This document shows, piece after piece, positions 62,256-64,000 of a stretch of 64,000 bases of DNA. Made by a program: the position numbers and the translations under genes. The stretch comes from Saururus chinensis (taxonomy: Eukaryota > Streptophyta > Magnoliopsida > Piperales > Saururaceae), in assembly GCA_035235625.1 (NCBI GenBank), contig CP141145.1:22012563-22076562 (forward strand), in the 5' to 3' direction. The notes under the pieces are model-generated. The model did no database searches. It had not been told where the DNA came from and saw only the letters and a list, made by a program, of their open reading frames with translations. Within the stretch, counting starts at the first letter, position 1. Each line of letters opens with the position of its first letter.

Positions 62256-62980
62256 CTATGACTTTCACTCCGGATTCTTTGGGCATCACTGCAGCCACGT
62301 GGGGAAGATCCAGCACTGATACATTCAGGTGAGGAAACTCGTTTGCGATGATCCTAGCGGAGCCCCCTATCCCGCCCCCAACATCGATCAGGGACTGGAA
62401 GCCTTGGAACACATGAGGACACTGCTTAACAATGGCGCTCATCAAGAACCGGCTGTCGCTAGCCATGGCCGCATTGAAACCTTTGTTGAACTCAGGGCTC
62501 CTGGCCGTCACCTCCCACATGCTGCCACCATGGCAGAGCTCGAAAGGCATGGATCCCTCCATTTTGATCCAGTTACTAAATTAAAAGCAAGGATTCACCA
62601 GGTAAGGGTCCAGTACCATTGTTGAATAGAGTGTGACGCTGTTGCTCTTGCTCTCACTCTGAAGAAGTAGCCTAGAGGTGGGCGTAAGGAGGTATCCCGG
62701 CTCGCCGCAGGAGTCTTTGGAGGCAAAGATGTCCAGGTGGACCAGGAGGCGCATAAGGCGGCCAAGGTGGGAAGTCTTGGCCGTGGATATGGGGATCGAA
62801 GAGGCAAGGTCGGCTAGGGAGAACTGAGCCATGGGAACGGATGATGTCGGGTATGCCCAGCTGAATGGCACACCTGATGGCCATTGAGTTGACAAAGCCA
62901 GACTGAAGGTTGAGCAGGTTGGTATGAGCCAGAGAAAGCTCGCTGGACATCTGCTCTGCCTCAGTACTGGCGGCCATCAT
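62256..62980 (-). pseudogene. OMT-3 pseudogene, 5' part (exon 1)
   Basis: Exon 1 is recognisable from its Met-Met start at 62980 down to the segment before GGDMF. A 5-bp deletion near 62818 shifts the frame after the first 50 or so codons, and TAC to TAA near 62582 adds a stop in the F-Y-F-S segment. Downstream the frame is open and retains DVGGGIGG. It then runs into transposon DNA at 62255. The distinctive CGG in the 'ccggattcttt' word is shared with 49757-50310 against OMT-1 and OMT-2, supporting one original gene. Confidence 0.88.
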
Positions 62981-63470
62981 TTTACTCTGGAGTTCAATGG
63001 CTGTTCTAACTAGGAAGCTTGCAAGTGCAGTGTTTCTGATAGCGTGGTAAAGGATGCACAACTGATAGACTACTTATGGACATTATTAAGCTATCAAAAT
63101 CTTTAAAATTAAAGCATTGAAAATGTGCGAGAATGGGCTGTTTATTTTGTAGGATGCTTCGTCGCTCTGAACGGTTTGTGGCCCCCAACGAGTCAAAGAA
63201 ATGCTCCAATGATAAGGGCATGTGACATATTCAGAATTTGGTAGTTGAGGAGAGAAAAGAATTTTTAATAGTCAGAAGTTCGTTTTATATTGCACTAGAA
63301 CACGAGCAGTGGTTTCTTTTTATATCAATAGAATGTCTTCATAAAAAAATTCACTGTTAATAGTTTCATTAAAATATTGACATTCATAGTATAGCTAAAA
63401 TGATTATCAATAAAATATTTAATTTGGATCATCAGGTGGGAGGGCTTAGGGAATACCATCTTTTGGGGGT
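62981..63470. other. OMT-3 5' flank with lost TATA box
   Basis: Homologous to 20398-20930. The TATA-like CTATATAAAG of the intact genes is replaced by CTACTTATGG near 63070. Small indels increase with distance. The homology ends near 63460. Confidence 0.6.
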
Positions 63471-64000
63471 GTTAATTTTTTTAGAAATATAAGTGGATTT
63501 CTTTGGAATTAATTTAAAAAATTCACCGACAAATGTGAATTATAGTTAATAATAAAAAAATTAGAATAAATTTAGATGTCGCATCAAATCTAATTTTAAA
63601 ATTTTAAACTAATATAACTCTCTCTTTCCCAAACTTAGATATGTACATTTTTTGTTCTATTATGCTCAAAATTCAAATTCTATCAAAAAAGATCTCATAA
63701 GGGTAGGTAATTTTTAAACTTTTAAAATAGGCTCCACCTATTATGATACATTTTTTGAGGCTCAAATCGATATGAGAGGTAACCGTTAAAAAATAACAAA
63801 ATATGTAATTTTTGAAACATGGACAGTGAGCCGTAATAGACACAATTACCTCATTCAATTCGGTGATTCTGGCCGATTCTAGCTCGAAATGGCTTATTGT
63901 CAAATTTGGGGCAGAATTTTTGATTTCGTCCACCTTCTACACACGAATATGATTTCGATAATTCGAGCCAAAATTGTGTGAAATCAACATAATCTTACAA
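63471..64000. other. Unique AT-rich DNA, no convincing gene
   Basis: Sequence beyond the duplicated flank. A minus-strand ORF at 63673-63933 (86 codons) has no recognised domain. Possibly a further repetitive element. Confidence 0.35.

Noticed and set aside
63673..63933. Minus-strand 86-codon ORF as a gene
   Set aside because: No recognised domain, AT-rich context and a single short frame. Not enough support for a gene call.

Overview
The window looks like nuclear DNA from a flowering plant. The only intact host genes are intron-containing class II O-methyltransferases. Around them are plant-type transposable elements: Copia and Gypsy remnants, solo LTRs, L1-type LINE tails, CACTA-like termini, hAT elements and Stowaway-like MITEs. 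Intergenic DNA is AT-rich. I see no bacterial operon structure, no tRNA or rRNA gene and no CRISPR array. The species cannot be fixed from the sequence.

Layout. The window is a tandem array of an O-methyltransferase (OMT) unit, all genes on the minus strand. OMT-1 (19206-20397) and OMT-2 (37387-38578) are complete two-exon genes of 361 codons. They lie exactly 18181 bases apart and differ by about eight bases in coding sequence, counted by eye. A third copy is a pseudogene cut in two: its 3' half is at 49757-50310 and its 5' half at 62256-62980, with about 12 kb of transposon and captured-gene material between. Each unit reads, left to right: LINE tail and CACTA-like repeats, a Copia remnant, a copied piece of OMT 5' flank, a second LINE tail, a long CACTA-like repeat block, a MITE, then the OMT.

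The three Copia remnants (from 5139, 22302 and 40504) record the order of events. The third has no large insertion. The first two share a nested insertion: an outer TG...CA LTR (7569-13564; 25549-31738) that itself contains a decayed Ty3/Gypsy element. They also share a 1433-bp solo LTR in the Copia 3' LTR (14897-16329; 33078-34510). These therefore predate the duplication that made units 1 and 2. A 3.8-kb solo LTR (928-4737) occurs only in unit 1, so it is later. The Copia reverse transcriptase already carried the same damaged active site in units 2 and 3, so the copies spread by segmental duplication rather than retrotransposition.

The 12-kb block inside the third OMT (50311-62255) holds a decayed CACTA (En/Spm) transposase, a coiled-coil fragment resembling NETWORKED/KIP1-like actin-binding proteins, a small hAT element, a 149-bp-arm inverted repeat enclosing a 30-bp satellite, and a GC-rich exon-like segment. 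It ends in a CACTA-type terminus. I did not find a new molecular system. The most interesting points are the recent OMT amplification, the palindrome with satellite, the gene-fragment capture and the well-resolved nesting order.
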